In this document: positions 43,810 through 54,501 of the stretch, piece by piece
How the letters are laid out: every line of letters begins with the position of its first letter
How positions within the stretch are numbered: the first letter of the stretch is position 1
From: CAWGYQ01 sp963817395
Lineage (GTDB): Bacteria; Acidobacteriota; Vicinamibacteria; Vicinamibacterales; CAVPJW01
DNA: 64,000 nt
Direction of reading: 5' to 3'
Assembly: GCA_963817395.1 (NCBI GenBank)
Contig: CAWFOC010000003.1
Coordinates: 1-64,000, forward strand
The notes under the pieces: generated by a model
What the model was told of the DNA's origin: nothing
The model's input: only the letters and a program-made list of their open reading frames with translations
Databases searched by the model: none
Translations under genes and position numbers: made by a program

Positions 43810-44739
43810 GTGGCCAAGGGTGTGACGCGCTTCGTGTCACTCGAAGCGCGGGTCGGGTCGCGCTGGCATGAGATGCTGGAGGATCGGCCGGATCTCGAGC
43901 CGGCCATTCGGTTGCAGCGGACGTTGGTGGGTCGCTTGATGGCGGCCGTCGAGGCTCTTGCCGCGCGAGGTCCGCTCCCATCGCCCTCGGTCGATCGGAT
44001 GGTCGCACGGCTCGGGACCGGGTTGCCGGCGCTCGGCGGCGAGCCCCAGTTCTTTCCCACCGAGCTTCTGGCACCCCTCGTCACGCGACTCGCGGACGAT
44101 CTCGCGGAAGGCGGCGCGGGCGAGGCAGCCCGTCACGTCGGCGACGCCATTCGTGCCCGGCGTCTGGACGCATCTTCACTGGTGGCGGCTTCACTGGCAC
44201 GCGACGCACGCGGGTTTCGCCTCGCGGCCGACCAGTTGAGCCTGGCGCCCGATCTGCTGTGGCTGATTGGCGAGATGGCTGCGAGCCCGCTTGCGCATAC
44301 ACTGGCGACAGCCGCGCGGGCTCTGCCCGACGAGAACCTCGTTGCGGCGTTTGCCGCCTGGCAGCACGGGTGGTGTCCGCTGTGCGGGTCGTGGCCCGCG
44401 GTGGCACACGGCGTCGAGCCGCACGTGCTTCACTGCTCGTTCTGTGCGACCGAATGGATCGGGCCTCGCGAGAGGTGCATCTACTGCGAGGAACAGAACG
44501 ACAGCCTGTCGATCGTGGTAGTGGACGCGAGCCGTCCGGACTGGCTGCTCGAGCTCTGCACCGGGTGCGGCGGGTACGTGAAGGTGCTCGGTCAGCCGCG
44601 ATCGCTCGACTTTCCGCTGCACGCTCTCGAGGATCTCGCCACCTCGGCTCTCGACCTCGCAGCGCTCGAGCGCGGTTTTCACCGGCCGCCCCTCCGCGAG
44701 CGGACGGACACCGAAGCATCTCCCGCCCGGCTCTGCTGA
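43810..44739 (+). CDS. fdhE: FdhE, formate dehydrogenase accessory protein
   Basis: 309 residues, GTG start. FdhE carries rubredoxin-like Cys pairs; here CPLCGSWP, CSFCATEW, CIYCEE and CTGCGGY are visible between residues ~195 and 260, matching the two rubredoxin-type iron sites. It is needed for assembly or activity of formate dehydrogenases. The window has no formate dehydrogenase gene, but tRNA-Sec is 6.6 kb upstream. It follows the aldehyde dehydrogenase by 8 bases, so an aldehyde-to-formate link is possible but speculative. Confidence 0.88.
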   Translation: MAKGVTRFVSLEARVGSRWHEMLEDRPDLEPAIRLQRTLVGRLMAAVEALAARGPLPSPSVDRMVARLGTGLPALGGEPQFFPTELLAPLVTRLADDLAEGGAGEAARHVGDAIRARRLDASSLVAASLARDARGFRLAADQLSLAPDLLWLIGEMAASPLAHTLATAARALPDENLVAAFAAWQHGWCPLCGSWPAVAHGVEPHVLHCSFCATEWIGPRERCIYCEEQNDSLSIVVVDASRPDWLLELCTGCGGYVKVLGQPRSLDFPLHALEDLATSALDLAALERGFHRPPLRERTDTEASPARLC

Positions 44740-44748
44740 TTCCCCCGA

Positions 44749-46269
<1,521 letters not shown>

Positions 46270-46277
46270 AGAGCCAG

Positions 46278-46285
46278 AGTATAAT
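46278..46285. promoter_or_regulatory. Overlapping divergent -10 elements (fumarase/aspartase)
   Basis: TATAAT (46280-46285, plus) overlaps TATACT (46283-46278, minus) in the 62-base gap between the two starts. No convincing -35 was seen for either. A seven-base inverted repeat GCGAGCG/CGCTCGC (46289-46295 and 46304-46310) lies between the -10s and the aspartase start. Confidence 0.4.
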
Positions 46286-46331
46286 TGAGCGAGCGCGAAA
46301 GCACGCTCGCCTGCCTCAGGTCCCGGATCGG

Positions 46332-47748
46332 GTGACCGTGTCCCACCGAATCGAACGCGATCCGCTCGGCGAGCGCGAAGTGCCCGCGGAAGCGTACTAC
46401 GGCATTCAGACCGTCCGTGCGTGCGAAAACTTCCCGATCAGCGGGCTTCGCGCACCCGAGTCGCTCGTGACGGCGACTATTCTCGTCAAGAAAGCCGCCG
46501 CCGAGGCCAACGTGGCGCTCGGACGGCTCGATCCCGTTGTCGGGCGCGCCATCATCGCCGCCGCCGACGAAGTGCTGAGCGGGGATCTCCGCGATCAGTT
46601 CGTCGTGGGCGTCTATCAAGCCGGCGCCGGCACCTCCCACAACATGAACGCCAACGAGGTGCTAGCCAACCGGGCCATCGAGCTTCTCGGGGGCCGGCGC
46701 GGTGACTATTCTCGCGTGCACCCGAACGACCACGTCAACATGGGACAGTCGACGAACGACGTGTTTCCGACGGCCATCCGGCTCGCTCTGCTGCTCGAAT
46801 CGCCGGGCCTCATCTCGGCCGCGCGAGCCCTTGCAAAATCGTTCGACCGCAAGAGCCAAGAGTTCAAGGACATCCTCAAAGTGGGCCGGACGCACCTGCA
46901 GGACGCCGTGCCGGTGACGCTCGGACAGGAGCTCGGGGGGTATGCCGCATGCCTGGAGCGAGCCGCCGACGATCTCGAGCACGCCAGCTGGCAGCTTCGC
47001 GAGCTGAATCTCGGCGCCACCGCGGTCGGCACCGGCCTCAACGCCGGCGACGACTACGTCACGACGGCCATTCGTCACCTCTCGCGCTACACGTCGCTCG
47101 AGTCTCGTCCCCGCGGCCAATTATTTCCGCGTGACGCAGAGCATGGGCGACATGGTCGGCTATTCCGGCGCACTCAGGCGCCTCGCGGTGGAGCTCGGCA
47201 AGATCGCGAGCGACCTGCGTCTGCTGAGCATGGGACCTCGAGCCGGCCTCTCTGAAATCCGGCTTCCGGCGATCCAGCCGGGCTCATCGATCATGCCGGG
47301 TAAGGTGAACCCCTCGGTGCCCGAGATGGTCAATCAGGTCTGCTTCCAGACCATCGGATGCGACACGACCGTCGCGCTGGCAGCAGAAGCCGGTCAGCTC
47401 GAGCTCAACGTCATGATGCCCGTCATCGCATGGAACCTGCTGCACGCGACCCACATCATGCGGGAGGCGATGAAGACGCTTCGCCTTCTCACCGTCGACG
47501 GCCTCATCGCGGACGAGGCGCGATGCCGCGAGCTGCTCGATCGGAGCACCGCGATGGCCACCGCGCTCAACCCGTTCCTCGGCTACGAGGCCACGGCGGA
47601 GATTGCGAAGGCCGCAGTGGCCTCCGGCCGATCGATCCGGGAGCTGGTACTCGAGCGCGGGCTGCTCGATCAGGAACAGCTCGACAGGATCCTCTCGCCT
47701 GGGGCGATGACCAGGCCCGGGATCGCCGGCCGTCAGGAGCGCTCGTGA
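46332..47748 (+). CDS. aspA: Aspartate ammonia-lyase (one frameshift)
   Basis: 471 residues after a +1 correction near 47108. The family signature GSSIMPGKVNP and the aspartase-type EAGQLELNVMMPVIAWNLL separate it from fumarase class II. Other shared sites are HVNMGQSTNDVFP and KVGRTHLQDAVPVTLGQE. It converts aspartate to fumarate and ammonia; the neighbouring divergent fumarase would take the fumarate. The start GTG at 46332 was used; a second GTG at 46338 is possible. The stop overlaps the methyltransferase GTG (GTGA). Confidence 0.85.
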
Positions 47749-48396
47749 GGGTCTGGCGGGCTGTGTTGATCCCGGCGATGGTGCTGGCGACCGCTGGGGC
47801 CGGGGCGCAGCAGCCGAGCCGCCACGGCCGCCTGTTCCCACCCGAGGATCTCGGGGTGCTGGAAGGCCCCGACCGCGAAGCCTGGCAGAAGCCTGAACAG
47901 ATCATGGATGCGTTGCGCATCGCGGAACGTTCGGTGGTGGCTGACCTGGGTGCCGGCGGCGGCTGGTTTACTGTGCGGCTCGCGCGTCGCGTGGGGCCAA
48001 ACGGTGTGGTCTATGCCGAGGACATCCAGCCGCAGATGATCGAGGCGACGACGCGTCGTGTGCAACGCGAAGGCCTGCACAACGTGCGCGCCATTCTCGG
48101 CACGCCCGAAGATCCGCGGCTGCCAGCGGGCGAGCTCGACGCCGTGCTGATCGTCGACACCTACCACGAGATGGCGGAGCCGGTTACGCTGCTCCGATAA
48201 CGTTGCCCGCGCGCTCAAACCGCAGGGACGCCTCGGCATCGTCGATTTCAATCGGGATGGCGGAGGCCCCGGTCCGCCGCCGGAAGAACGGGTCGATCCC
48301 GACGCCATTGTCCGCGACGCCGGCGCAGCGGGACTCAAACTGATCAGGCGCGAGTCGTTCCTGCCGTTTCAGTTCCTGCTGGTGTTCGGAAAATAA
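47745..48396 (+). CDS. Class I SAM-dependent methyltransferase with N-terminal export signal (one frameshift)
   Basis: 216 residues after removing an extra A near 48198. The Rossmann core has VADLGAGGGWFTVRLA (SAM loop), EDIQPQMIEAT, a VIVDTYHEM strand and the final FLLVFGK. The first 22 residues (RVWRAVLIPAMVLATAGAGAQ) are signal-like. Exported enzymes would have no SAM, so the leader might be an anchor or a wrong start; but no later start with a ribosome site is seen before the core. The GTG at 47745 overlaps the aspartase stop. Substrate unknown. Confidence 0.68.
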
Positions 48397-48409
48397 GCGG
48401 CGCGACAGC

Positions 48410-49027
48410 CTAGCCGACGAACCGCGCCCGGCGAGCGCCAACCCACGCCAGCAGCCGCGCCGCCGCAAGAAGCTTGACGAGATCGAGCGCCACGAAAGGA
48501 TACAAGCCGCGTGTCAGTGCCGCGGCGACGAGGGACGACGTGTTGCCGCCCGATGTCGCTAGGAGAAATGCGGCGAGCCACGACGCGCCCACCAGGTAGA
48601 TGACCGCAAGGCCGGCGGTCATCGCCAAAAAGAGTCGCAAGGTTCCCCGTTCGACGCTCCGGGCGAGAAGCATACCCGTCACCAGCGCGGCGAGCGGGAA
48701 GCTGAAAAGATAACCAGCGGTCGGCCCCAGGAAGCGGAGCGGACCAGGTGGCAGCACCGGCGACTCCGCGAACACGGGAAAGCCCACGAGACCCGCGGCC
48801 AGGAACGAGACCTGACTCAGGGCGCCGAGCCAGGGGCCGAGCACGGCCGCTCCGGCCAGGACGACGACACTCTGAAGCGTGACGGGGACGGGTGTGAACG
48901 GCAGCGGCATGGCAAAACGGCCGGCCAGGCCGGTCAACGCTGCCACGAACAGTACCGCGCCAATTCGAATGGAGGTGGCGGCATTCCACCGGACCAGGGA
49001 CGGGGCGGCTTGCTCTCTCGCCAGCAT
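48410..49027 (-). CDS. bioY: BioY, biotin transporter substrate-binding component
   Basis: 205 residues, six hydrophobic segments, with the BioY hallmarks: GLVGFPVFAES, GPTAGYLFSFPLAALVTG and a TRGLYPFVALDLVKL ending. It is the S-component of an ECF transporter; some BioY proteins work alone. No ECF partners are nearby. The Met at 49027 was used instead of the upstream one at 49150, since the membrane segments and an Arg-rich start follow it. It is divergent from thiD with only 17 bases between the start codons, so the promoters must be inside the genes. Confidence 0.88.
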   Translation of the reverse strand: MLAREQAAPSLVRWNAATSIRIGAVLFVAALTGLAGRFAMPLPFTPVPVTLQSVVVLAGAAVLGPWLGALSQVSFLAAGLVGFPVFAESPVLPPGPLRFLGPTAGYLFSFPLAALVTGMLLARSVERGTLRLFLAMTAGLAVIYLVGASWLAAFLLATSGGNTSSLVAAALTRGLYPFVALDLVKLLAAARLLAWVGARRARFVG

Positions 49028-49044
49028 GCGGTGGATTCTAGTGC

Positions 49045-49831
49045 ATGCCCACGGCCCTGACAATTGCCGGCAGCGATTCAGGCGGCGGCGCCGGAATCCA
49101 GGCCGATCTGAAGACGTTCGCCGCGCACCGCGTGTACGGCACGAGCGCAATCACGGCCATTACGGCCCAGAACACACAAGGCGTCACGAGCGTCCTGGCC
49201 ATTCCGGCCGACATGGTCGTCTCCCAAATCGAAACCGTCGCGGCCGACATCGCGATCGATGCCGTCAAGACCGGCATGCTCGCGACGGCCGCCGTCGTCG
49301 AAGCCGTGGCCGCGACGATCGAAGAGCTCGATCTTCCTCGGGTGGTGATCGACCCCGTGATGGTCGCAAAGGGCGGCGACCGTTTGCTGGACAACGAAGC
49401 CGTCGGCGCAATCCGGCTCGAGCTCCTGCGGCGCGCGTTCCTGGTGACACCCAATGCGCACGAAGCGGCCGTCCTCGCCGCGTGCCGTGTCGAGTCTCTC
49501 GACGATGCGCGCGACGGCGGCGGAACGGATTGCCGCATTGGGTGCCCGGGCGGTCATCGTGAAGGGTGGGCATCTCGACACCGCTGACGCGGTAGATCTT
49601 CTGTTCGACGGACACGAGTTCCACGAGCTGCGAGCGCCGCGCATCGTGACGCGCTCGACGCACGGGACCGGCTGCACGTTCGCCGCCGCAATTGCGGCCA
49701 ATCTGGCGCTCGGTCTGTCACTGCTCGACGCGGTCCGCCAGGCGAAGCTCTATGTGACCGAGGCCATCCGAAGAGCCCCTGCGATCGGACACGGGCACGG
49801 ACCGCTCGAGCACTTCTGGAACCGGCCCTGA
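49045..49831 (+). CDS. thiD: ThiD, hydroxymethylpyrimidine (phosphate) kinase (one frameshift)
   Basis: 261 residues after a +1 correction near 49508. The N-terminal ALTIAGSDSGGGAGIQADLKT is the ThiD start, DPVMVAKGGDRLL and the C-terminal THGTGCTFAAAIAANLA complete the ribokinase-like fold. It phosphorylates HMP and HMP-P for thiamine synthesis in the cytoplasm. Divergent from bioY, both vitamin genes. No TPP riboswitch was found in the 17-base gap. Confidence 0.9.
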
Positions 49832-49842
49832 CGCTCGCCTGC

Positions 49843-49848
49843 TATACT
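49843..49848 (+). promoter_or_regulatory. -10 element of moaE, possibly leaderless
   Basis: TATACT at 49843-49848 lies six bases before the MoaE ATG (49855), and a T-run fills the gap. A start near 49855 would make the mRNA almost leaderless; no ribosome site is available. Confidence 0.4.
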
Positions 49849-49854
49849 TTTTTG

Positions 49855-50336
49855 ATGGGCGTTCCCCGCCTGGCGGTGTCGGCCAACCCTTTGGATCTCG
49901 AGGCACTTGTGGGAGTCGTGTCGGGGGGGCCCGGAGGCCACGGGGCCGTGGTCACGTTTCTCGGCGTCGTAAGAGACGAGAATGCGGGACGGCGCGTCAC
50001 TCGTCTCGAGTACGAGGCGTACGAGGAGCTGGCGGTCAAGGTGTTCGAGCGGATCGGCGCCGAGACGGCCGAGCGATGGCCGCAGGCGTCGGTGGCGCTC
50101 CATCATCGTACGGGCGGCTGTCGATCGGAGAAGCAAGCGTGGCGATTGCCGTCGCCACGCCGCATCGAGCCGAGGCCTTCGCCGCCTGTCGGTACGTGAT
50201 CGAACGGGTGAAGCAGATCGCCCCCATCTGGAAACACGAATTCTTCGAAGGCGGAGAGACCTGGATCGAGGGCGCGACCGCCGACCCCGACGACGAAGCG
50301 GCGCGGGAGACGGCGTTCAAACGGGCATGCGCGTGA
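49855..50336 (+). CDS. moaE: MoaE, molybdopterin synthase large subunit (one frameshift)
   Basis: 160 residues after a -1 correction near 50113, where one C is missing in GGGCGG. The MoaE landmarks: GAVVTFLGVVRDEN, the RLSIGEASVAIAVATPHRAEAF segment and the C-terminal KQIAPIWKHEFFEGGETW with the catalytic Lys residues. With MoaD it makes molybdopterin from precursor Z. The ATG at 49855 is used; a TTG precedes it by one codon. It overlaps moaD by ten bases. Confidence 0.9.
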
Positions 50337-50578
50337 CGGTTCGGCTCTTCGCGCGGCTGCGGGACATTGTCGGCGAGGCCGAGCTGACGCGCGAGGTGGC
50401 GCCCGGAGCGACCATCCGGACCGTTTGGCAGGATCTGGTCTCCGGCTATCCGGCGCTCGCCGCCTACGAGGCGTCGCTCTCGAGCGCCATCAATGCCGAC
50501 TACGCGCGCATGGACCGCCAGGTGTCCGACGGCGACGAGGTGGCGTTTCTGCCGCCGGTGTCGGGCGGGGTGAACTGA
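50327..50578 (+). CDS. moaD: MoaD, molybdopterin synthase sulfur carrier
   Basis: 83 residues of ubiquitin-like fold (VRLFARLRDIVGEAELTREV, then DEVAFLPPVSGG near the end). MoaD must end in Gly-Gly so its terminus can be adenylated and thiocarboxylated; here two residues (VN) follow the GG. In the four-base G run at 50567-50570 one extra base would be enough: removing it makes GG the last residues with TGA at 50571-50573. I consider the short version the true one. Overlaps moaE and precedes prfA by 17 bases. Confidence 0.85.
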   Translation: MRVTVRLFARLRDIVGEAELTREVAPGATIRTVWQDLVSGYPALAAYEASLSSAINADYARMDRQVSDGDEVAFLPPVSGGVN

Positions 50579-50595
50579 GTCGCGAAAGCACGGTC

Positions 50596-51675
50596 ATGTT
50601 CGAGAAGCTCAACGAGATCGAAAAGCGACACGACGACCTGCTGGCGCTGCTGGGCGAAGGCGCTGTCCAGGCCGATCAGGCCGAGTACCGCAAGCACGCC
50701 AAGGCGCTTGCCGACATCAGGCCGCTGGTCGATCGCTACGGCGAGTACAAGCAGGTGGTGCGGGAGATCGTCCAGGCCGAAGACCTGGCGCGCGGCGCCG
50801 ACGCCGACATGCGCGCGCTCGCCCAGGAAGAGCTGGCCGCGCTCACCGCCCGCCGCGATGCGCTCAGCCTGGAGATCAAGACGCTTTTGCTGCCCAGGGA
50901 TCCCAACGACGAGAAGGATGTCGTCCTCGAGATTCGCGCGGGCACCGGCGGGGACGAAGCCGCGCTGTTCGCCGGCGAGCTGTTCCGGATGTACACGCGG
51001 TTCGCCGAGCGCCAGGGCTGGCGTGTCGAACTGCTGTCGTCGAATGAAACGGGCGTGGGCGGCCTGAAGGAGGTCATTGCATCGATCGAGGGCAAGAACG
51101 TCTACAGTCGCCTGAAGTACGAAAGCGGCGTGCACCGCGTGCAGCGCGTGCCGGCCACTGAAGGCAGCGGGCGCATTCACACGTCGACGGCCACCGTGGC
51201 GGTGCTGCCGGAAGCCGAGGACGTGGACATCCAGATCGATCCGAAGGATCTGCGGATCGACACGTTCTGCTCGAGCGGCCCGGGTGGTCAGAGTGTCAAC
51301 ACGACTTATTCGGCCGTCCGGATTACTCACATCCCCACCGGGCTCGTCGTCTCGCAGCAGGACGAAAAATCGCAGATCAAGAACCGTGCGAAGGCAATGA
51401 AGGTGCTGCGCTCGCGACTCTACGACATGGAGCTGCGCCGGCAGCAGGAAGCCATCGCCCGCGATCGCCGAAGTCAGGTGGGCACGGGTGACCGCGCCGA
51501 GAAGATTCGCACCTACAACTTTCCACAGAGCCGGATCACAGACCATCGCATCAACTTCACGACGCACCAGCTGATTGACGTGCTGAACGGCAATCTCGAC
51601 GAGCTCGTCGAGCACGTCGTCGCGCACTATCAAGCCGAGCAGCTCAGGGACGCAACGGCCGTCGAGGTCCGGTGA
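50596..51675 (+). CDS. prfA: Peptide chain release factor 1
   Basis: 359 residues. The class I release factor GGQ loop is at SSGPGGQSVNTT, and the anticodon-like PxT region is RVPATEGSGRIHTSTA. RF1 reads UAA and UAG and hydrolyses peptidyl-tRNA on the ribosome. The ATG at 50596 is the usual start (MFEKLNEIEKR). The length is standard. Its TGA overlaps the prmC GTG, the classical prfA-prmC pairing, and PrmC methylates the GGQ glutamine. Confidence 0.95.
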   Translation: MFEKLNEIEKRHDDLLALLGEGAVQADQAEYRKHAKALADIRPLVDRYGEYKQVVREIVQAEDLARGADADMRALAQEELAALTARRDALSLEIKTLLLPRDPNDEKDVVLEIRAGTGGDEAALFAGELFRMYTRFAERQGWRVELLSSNETGVGGLKEVIASIEGKNVYSRLKYESGVHRVQRVPATEGSGRIHTSTATVAVLPEAEDVDIQIDPKDLRIDTFCSSGPGGQSVNTTYSAVRITHIPTGLVVSQQDEKSQIKNRAKAMKVLRSRLYDMELRRQQEAIARDRRSQVGTGDRAEKIRTYNFPQSRITDHRINFTTHQLIDVLNGNLDELVEHVVAHYQAEQLRDATAVEVR

Positions 51676-52558
51676 TTCGCGCCCTGTCGATGACGGTTCA
51701 CGAGTACGTCGCCGAGGCGGCGGCGAGGCTGGCCGCCGAAGGGATCGGTGGCTCCAGTGCTCGTCTCGACGCGGAGGTCCTGGCCCGCTCGACGCTCGGC
51801 TGGACCCGGGCGCAGTTTCTGGGCGACCGTCACGTGGAGGCTTCGCCGGAGTTCACGGCTCGCTACGGTCAGCTCGTCACACGCCGGCTTCGAGGCGAGC
51901 CACTGGCGTACATCACCGGGACTCGTGAGTTCTGGTCTCTCGATTTCGCGATCACACCCTCGGTTCTGATCCCGCGCCCGGAAACCGAGCTGCTCGTCGA
52001 GGAATCACTGCGTGTGCTCGGGGTCCGGCCTGCCGCGGCGGCCGGTCGGGACGCCTCCGCTCGTCGCAGATGTCGGAACAGGAAGCGGCTGCATCGCGGT
52101 GTCGTTGGCGGTCGAGCGACCCGATCTTCGCCTGATCGCGACCGACATTTCACCCACGGCGCTCAGCCTGGCGAGGGAGAACGCCCACCGCCATCACGTC
52201 GGCTCACGGATTGAGTTCCTGTTGGGCAGCTTTCTCGAACCCGTGACGCTCGCTCCTGACCTGATCGTGTCCAATCCACCGTACGTCGCCACAACCGAAA
52301 TCCTGTCACCGGAAGTTCGCGACCACGAGCCCGCAGCGGCGCTTTACGCCGGGCCTGATGGACTCGACGCCATCCGGACGCTGGTGAGCGAGGCCGCCGT
52401 CAGGCTGAAGCCGGGTGGCTTCCTCGTATTCGAGTTCGGGTTCGGACAGGAGTCGGCCGTCCGCGATCTCCTGGCAGCCACCCGGGCTTTCCGCCTCGAC
52501 CGCGTCGTCTCGGATTTGCAGCGCGTGCCGCGTGTCGTCGTCGGCCAGCCGGATCTGA
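51672..52558 (+). CDS. prmC: PrmC, release factor glutamine methyltransferase (frameshifted)
   Basis: About 294 residues after two +1 corrections, one near 52050 and one inferred near 52540. The Rossmann core has VADVGTGSGCIAVSLA and the active-site NPPY in LIVSNPPYVATTEI. It methylates the Gln of GGQ in RF1/RF2 using SAM. In the middle frame the reading continues to 52719 across the HIT gene, but stop TGA at 52556 lies in the next frame and gives the expected length. The GTG at 51672 overlaps prfA's stop (GTGA); an ATG at 51690 is an alternative. Confidence 0.85.
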
Positions 52559-52568
52559 GGAGCCATCC

Positions 52569-52913
52569 ATGGCCGACTGTCTGTTTTGTCGGATTATCGC
52601 CGGAGAAATCCCGGCAACGTTCGTCCACCAGGACGAGCATGTGGTGGCCATCAGAGACATCAACCCGCAGGCTCCCCTGCACGTCCTGGTCATTCCCCGG
52701 CGCCACATCGCCACGCTGAACGATCTCGAGGCCGCAGACGAGGGATTGATGGGGAGAGTCGTGCGCTCGGCCGCCCGGATTGCCACCGAGCACGGGCATG
52801 CAGAAGGCGGCTATCGGACGGTCTTCAATTGCAATCGACTGGCCGGGCAGACGGTCTTTCATATCCATCTGCACCTGCTTGCCGGCCGCGCCCTGGCCTG
52901 GCCGCCCGGATAG
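52569..52913 (+). CDS. HIT-family nucleotide hydrolase
   Basis: 114 residues. The histidine triad HIHLHLL is in the C-terminal QTVFHIHLHLLAGR, and the N-terminal CLFCRII is the zinc-type start of PKCI/HINT-like proteins, with VIPRRHIATL. It cleaves phosphoramidates or nucleoside phosphates such as AMP-lysine; physiological substrate uncertain. The ribosome site GAGGAG precedes the ATG by 6 bases. Last gene of the moaE-moaD-prfA-prmC-HIT run, and convergent with a GNAT gene six bases after its stop. Confidence 0.9.
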   Translation: MADCLFCRIIAGEIPATFVHQDEHVVAIRDINPQAPLHVLVIPRRHIATLNDLEAADEGLMGRVVRSAARIATEHGHAEGGYRTVFNCNRLAGQTVFHIHLHLLAGRALAWPPG

Positions 52914-52919
52914 TTTCCG

Positions 52920-53795
52920 TCAGGGTTGCCCGGCTTCGCCCATTCCCCGCGTGGTATCACCCGCCGCTTCCCGGTTCGCCAGCACGTAACGGCCGACACC
53001 GGAGGGACGATCCAGCGCGAAATCGATCGCCGTATATCCCCTGCCGAAGTACGTCGTAAAGATTGAGCGCGTTGCCGATCTCCACTCGCCCGCCAGCGCG
53101 GGCGCACGGGCCAGCATTTCGGTAAAGCCCGTTGGAATGTCAACGGCGATGACGGGCTCGCGACGCTCGAGATTGAACGATTCGCACGATCTCCAGTCGC
53201 CCCACGGGCGTGTGACGTTCGCTACGGCGGCATCCGGTGGAGCGTCCTTCTGAGGCCGCCCGTCTGCGATGGACCTGGCGACGTGAGGCGACGAGAGCCA
53301 CCATTCCGCCACGAAGCGATCGGTGGGCGAACCGCGGTGCAGCGGGCTGCTCGATTCACCGTAGATGTTCTCTTCGTATTCGCGCACGATCACACCGAGC
53401 CGGCGGAAATTGAGGTGCGCGTTGAGCGCCTGCAGGGGATCGAACGTCCATTCGATGAGGTCCAGCCCCATGCCGAGCGTGCGCTGTCGCTGTTCGAGCT
53501 TCAGCAGTCGTCCGAGGCCGCTCCCGCGATGAGAGTCGAGCACGCCGAGCATGTGCGACCATTGGATGGCGCGACTGCGCTTGAGACCTGCGAGCGAGTA
53601 CACGAAGCCCACCATCTCGTCGTGCTCGTCAAACGCGCCGATCAGCACGGCGCCGCGGCGAACGGTGATGATGAAGACCGGCACCGGCACCGCGTCGTCG
53701 TAGGTCGAGCCCCAGATGCGGCGCTCGAGTGAGACCACTTGCCGGAATTCGTCGATGGTCGTGAGGTCTCGGAGCCGCATGGCGGATGGCCGCAC
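52920..53795 (-). CDS. GNAT-fold predicted acetyltransferase
   Basis: 291 residues. The N-terminal half is a GNAT domain with the acetyl-CoA-like loop (LDSHRGSGLGRLLKLEQRQ) and a strand (LIEWTFDPLQALNAHLNFRRLG); the C-terminal half is an added domain with WWLSSP and TTYFGRGYTAIDF segments. Similar proteins are grouped as predicted acetyltransferases with an extension of unknown role; no substrate is known. GTG 53795 starts it, immediately after the HAD stop. Both run in the same direction, downstream of the M16 gene. Confidence 0.72.
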   Translation of the reverse strand: MRPSAMRLRDLTTIDEFRQVVSLERRIWGSTYDDAVPVPVFIITVRRGAVLIGAFDEHDEMVGFVYSLAGLKRSRAIQWSHMLGVLDSHRGSGLGRLLKLEQRQRTLGMGLDLIEWTFDPLQALNAHLNFRRLGVIVREYEENIYGESSSPLHRGSPTDRFVAEWWLSSPHVARSIADGRPQKDAPPDAAVANVTRPWGDWRSCESFNLERREPVIAVDIPTGFTEMLARAPALAGEWRSATRSIFTTYFGRGYTAIDFALDRPSGVGRYVLANREAAGDTTRGMGEAGQP

Positions 53796-54501
53796 TCAGA
53801 CCAGCAGTGCCGGCAGCTCTCGCAGGCTGCAGATGACGGGCACGTCATCGGCGGCCTCGGTGGAGTGATCAGGCCGGCCCGCTGTTGCCCGAGCGCCGGA
53901 CGAGCACACCCCTCATGCCCACCTGGCGCGCCCCATCGATGTCCTGCCGCATGCTGTCACCGACCATCACGGCTTCACCCGGTTCCACGTCGAGCAGCTT
54001 GAGACCCGCCTGAAAAATACTGGGATGCGGCTTCATATAGCCGTGCGCCGACGAGGAGATCGCCGCCGTGAAGAGCCCGTCGAGCTCGAAGTGGCTCTGG
54101 AACGAGGTCAGGCAGCGGTGCGTGTTGGAGATCAGGCCGATGCGGATGTCCATCGAGGCCAGCTGGCGGAGCACCGCCGGCACGTCCTCATAGAGCGCGA
54201 AGTGCTGGCACGCGGCCCATTCCTGGTAGATCTCGCGCGCGCAGGCGTCGAGCGCCGGACCGGCGCCGCCCATGCCCTCGATGATCTGCCTCGTGTAGTG
54301 AATGAAGACCTGGGGATCGTAGAAGAGCTCCTGCGCCTCGTCGAGCAGCACGGACGCACCCGCGACGGCCGCGTCGAAGCGGGCGGGGTCCACCACAATG
54401 CCATGCTGGTCACAAAAACGCTGGTATCCCTCACCTTGAAACGTCGGGCCCGGATAGATCAGCGTGAAGTCGACATCGAAGAAGACCGCTTTCGTGCTCA
54501 C
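53796..54501 (-). CDS. HAD-superfamily phosphatase (one frameshift at C-terminus)
   Basis: 234 residues after removing one extra base near 53880. Motif I AVFFDVDFTLIYPG, motif II IGLISNTHRC, motif III Lys in YMKPHPS and motif IV MVGDSMRQDIDGA are seen. In this frame the protein would stop early; the next frame restores the usual C-terminal segment AADDVPVICSLRELPALL. Substrate unknown. Its ATG overlaps the M16 stop (54498-54501), so it is coupled to the M16 gene. Confidence 0.82.
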
